From Lichenicola sp964248625 (GTDB lineage Bacteria > Pseudomonadota > Alphaproteobacteria > Acetobacterales > Acetobacteraceae), in the NCBI GenBank assembly GCA_964248625.1, contig CAXTZG010000147.1, positions 1-6,542 on the forward strand: a stretch of 6,542 nt of DNA. The letters are read 5' to 3'. Numbering within the stretch: the first letter of the stretch is position 1; every line of letters starts with the position of its first letter. The notes under the pieces are model-generated. The model was not told the origin of the DNA. It ran no database searches and was given only the letters and a program-made list of their open reading frames with translations. The position numbers were made by a program, and so were the translations under genes. Shown here one piece after another: positions 6,022 through 6,542 of this stretch.

Positions 6022-6034
6022 ATGCAACCGGTAG
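5987..6034 (+). CDS. Possible 15-codon leader ORF overlapping the miaA start
   Basis: The ATG at 5987 lies 3 nt after GGGAGG (5978-5983; 5984-5986 is atc), a better ribosome-binding site than the one before miaA. It reads MQSGGVGKAGQPCNR and stops with TAG at 6032-6034, 10 nt inside miaA and in another frame. If translated it would deliver ribosomes to the miaA start and could couple or tune miaA translation. The peptide resembles nothing I know. It may be chance in GC-rich sequence. Confidence 0.25.
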   Translation: MQSGGVGKAGQPCNR

Positions 6035-6542
6035 CTGCAGAGATGTGCGTCATCGTTGCAGGGCCCACCTGCAGCGGCAAGTCCGATCTGGCGCTGCGCC
6101 TGGCGCAGCGGCTGCATGGCTGCGTCATCAACGCGGATTCGATGCAGGTCTATCGCGAGCTGCGCATCCTCACCGCCCGGCCGACACCGGCGGACGAGAT
6201 GCTGGCGCCGCACCGGCTCTACGGCGTCCGGCCCGCCTGCCTGCCCGGCAGCGTCGCCTGGTGGCGCGCGGCGGCGCTGGCATCGATGGCGGACGCGTGG
6301 GCGGCGGGGCAGCTGCCGATCCTGTGCGGCGGGACCGGGATGTATCTGCGCGCGCTGACCGACGGGCTCGCCGAGATCCCTGATCCGGGGGAGCCCGCGC
6401 GGCAGGAAGCGCGCGGGCTGCTCGCCGAGCTCGGCGCCGGCCTGCTGCATGCGCGGCTGGCGCAGGTCGATCCCGTCAGCGCGGCGCGGCTGCGTCCGTC
6501 CGACGGGCAGCGGCTGGCCCGCGCCTGGGAGGTGTGGCGCGG
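6022..6542 (+). CDS. miaA: tRNA dimethylallyltransferase, N-terminal part (runs off right edge)
   Basis: MiaA transfers a dimethylallyl group from DMAPP to N6 of A37 in tRNAs that read UNN codons, the first step toward ms2i6A, which stabilises codon-anticodon pairing. The visible 173 residues carry the P-loop GPTCSGKS (14-21), INADSMQVYREL (36-47) with D39 and Q42, TARPT (51-55), HRLYG (64-68), SVAWW (77-81), PILCGGTGMYL (99-109), GLAEIP (115-120) and the start of PSDGQRLARAWEV (159-171). The family is about 300-320 residues, so roughly the last 130-150 are missing. The ATG at 6022 is preceded by a modest AAGG/AGG site at 6008-6015; M8 (6043) is a less likely start. The divergent serB neighbour is a common alphaproteobacterial arrangement. 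The serine at 18 and lysine at 20 of the P-loop are intact and no break is seen. Confidence 0.93.
   Translation, partial: MQPVAAEMCVIVAGPTCSGKSDLALRLAQRLHGCVINADSMQVYRELRILTARPTPADEMLAPHRLYGVRPACLPGSVAWWRAAALASMADAWAAGQLPILCGGTGMYLRALTDGLAEIPDPGEPARQEARGLLAELGAGLLHARLAQVDPVSAARLRPSDGQRLARAWEVWR

Noticed and set aside
5964..6383. A 139-codon plus-strand frame overlapping miaA
   Set aside because: miaA motifs from the P-loop to the DGQR block lie in another frame (from 6022); this one is arginine-rich noise.
5044..6450. Long minus-strand upstream extension of the phosphoesterase frame
   Set aside because: It overlaps serB out of frame and crosses miaA; the text is arginine-, proline- and alanine-rich without motifs, and the phosphoesterase begins naturally at the ATGA overlap.

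Overview
The window looks like GC-rich alphaproteobacterial chromosome. Order Rhodospirillales, possibly Acetobacteraceae, is my best guess; it rests on codon use, the divergent serB/miaA pair and the type of IS66 elements, and no ribosomal marker is present. It divides into an accessory left half (1 to about 2908) and a conserved housekeeping right half (about 2921 to the end).

Left half. An IS66-family element enters from the left edge and ends at 916. On the minus strand it shows tnpA (Orf1) and the start of tnpB (Orf2), overlapping by ATGA. It sits on the 3' part of a plus-strand polymorphic-toxin gene. That gene lost its upstream part at the IS junction and carries a frameshift, probably in a six-G run at 1410-1415. 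Its last ~95 codons resemble the polymorphic toxin type 50 domain. The toxin stop overlaps, by ATGA, the start of a small acidic plus-strand gene (1589-2002) that fits an immunity protein. After this cassette lies a second, diverged IS66 remnant (about 2109-2908). In it the 5' part of tnpA is joined in register to the 3' end of tnpC by a large internal deletion, and two single-base insertions follow. The two IS66 sequences are in the same orientation and bracket the toxin/immunity remnant.

Right half. A compact minus-strand operon reads serB (phosphoserine phosphatase), a calcineurin-like metallophosphoesterase (ATGA overlap with serB) and rocD (ornithine aminotransferase, 28-nt gap with a strong Shine-Dalgarno). 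A hairpin at 2921-2942, just inside the IS remnant's end, may terminate it. Divergent from serB, miaA (tRNA dimethylallyltransferase) starts at 6022 and runs off the right edge. A 15-codon ORF with a better ribosome-binding site overlaps the miaA start.

The main biological interest is the broken toxin with its retained immunity gene between two IS66 sequences. The families involved are known; I do not see a wholly new system. All three apparent frameshifts are best explained as one extra base in a homopolymer, so sequencing error must be excluded before calling these genes dead. I recognise no tRNA, rRNA, CRISPR array or riboswitch.
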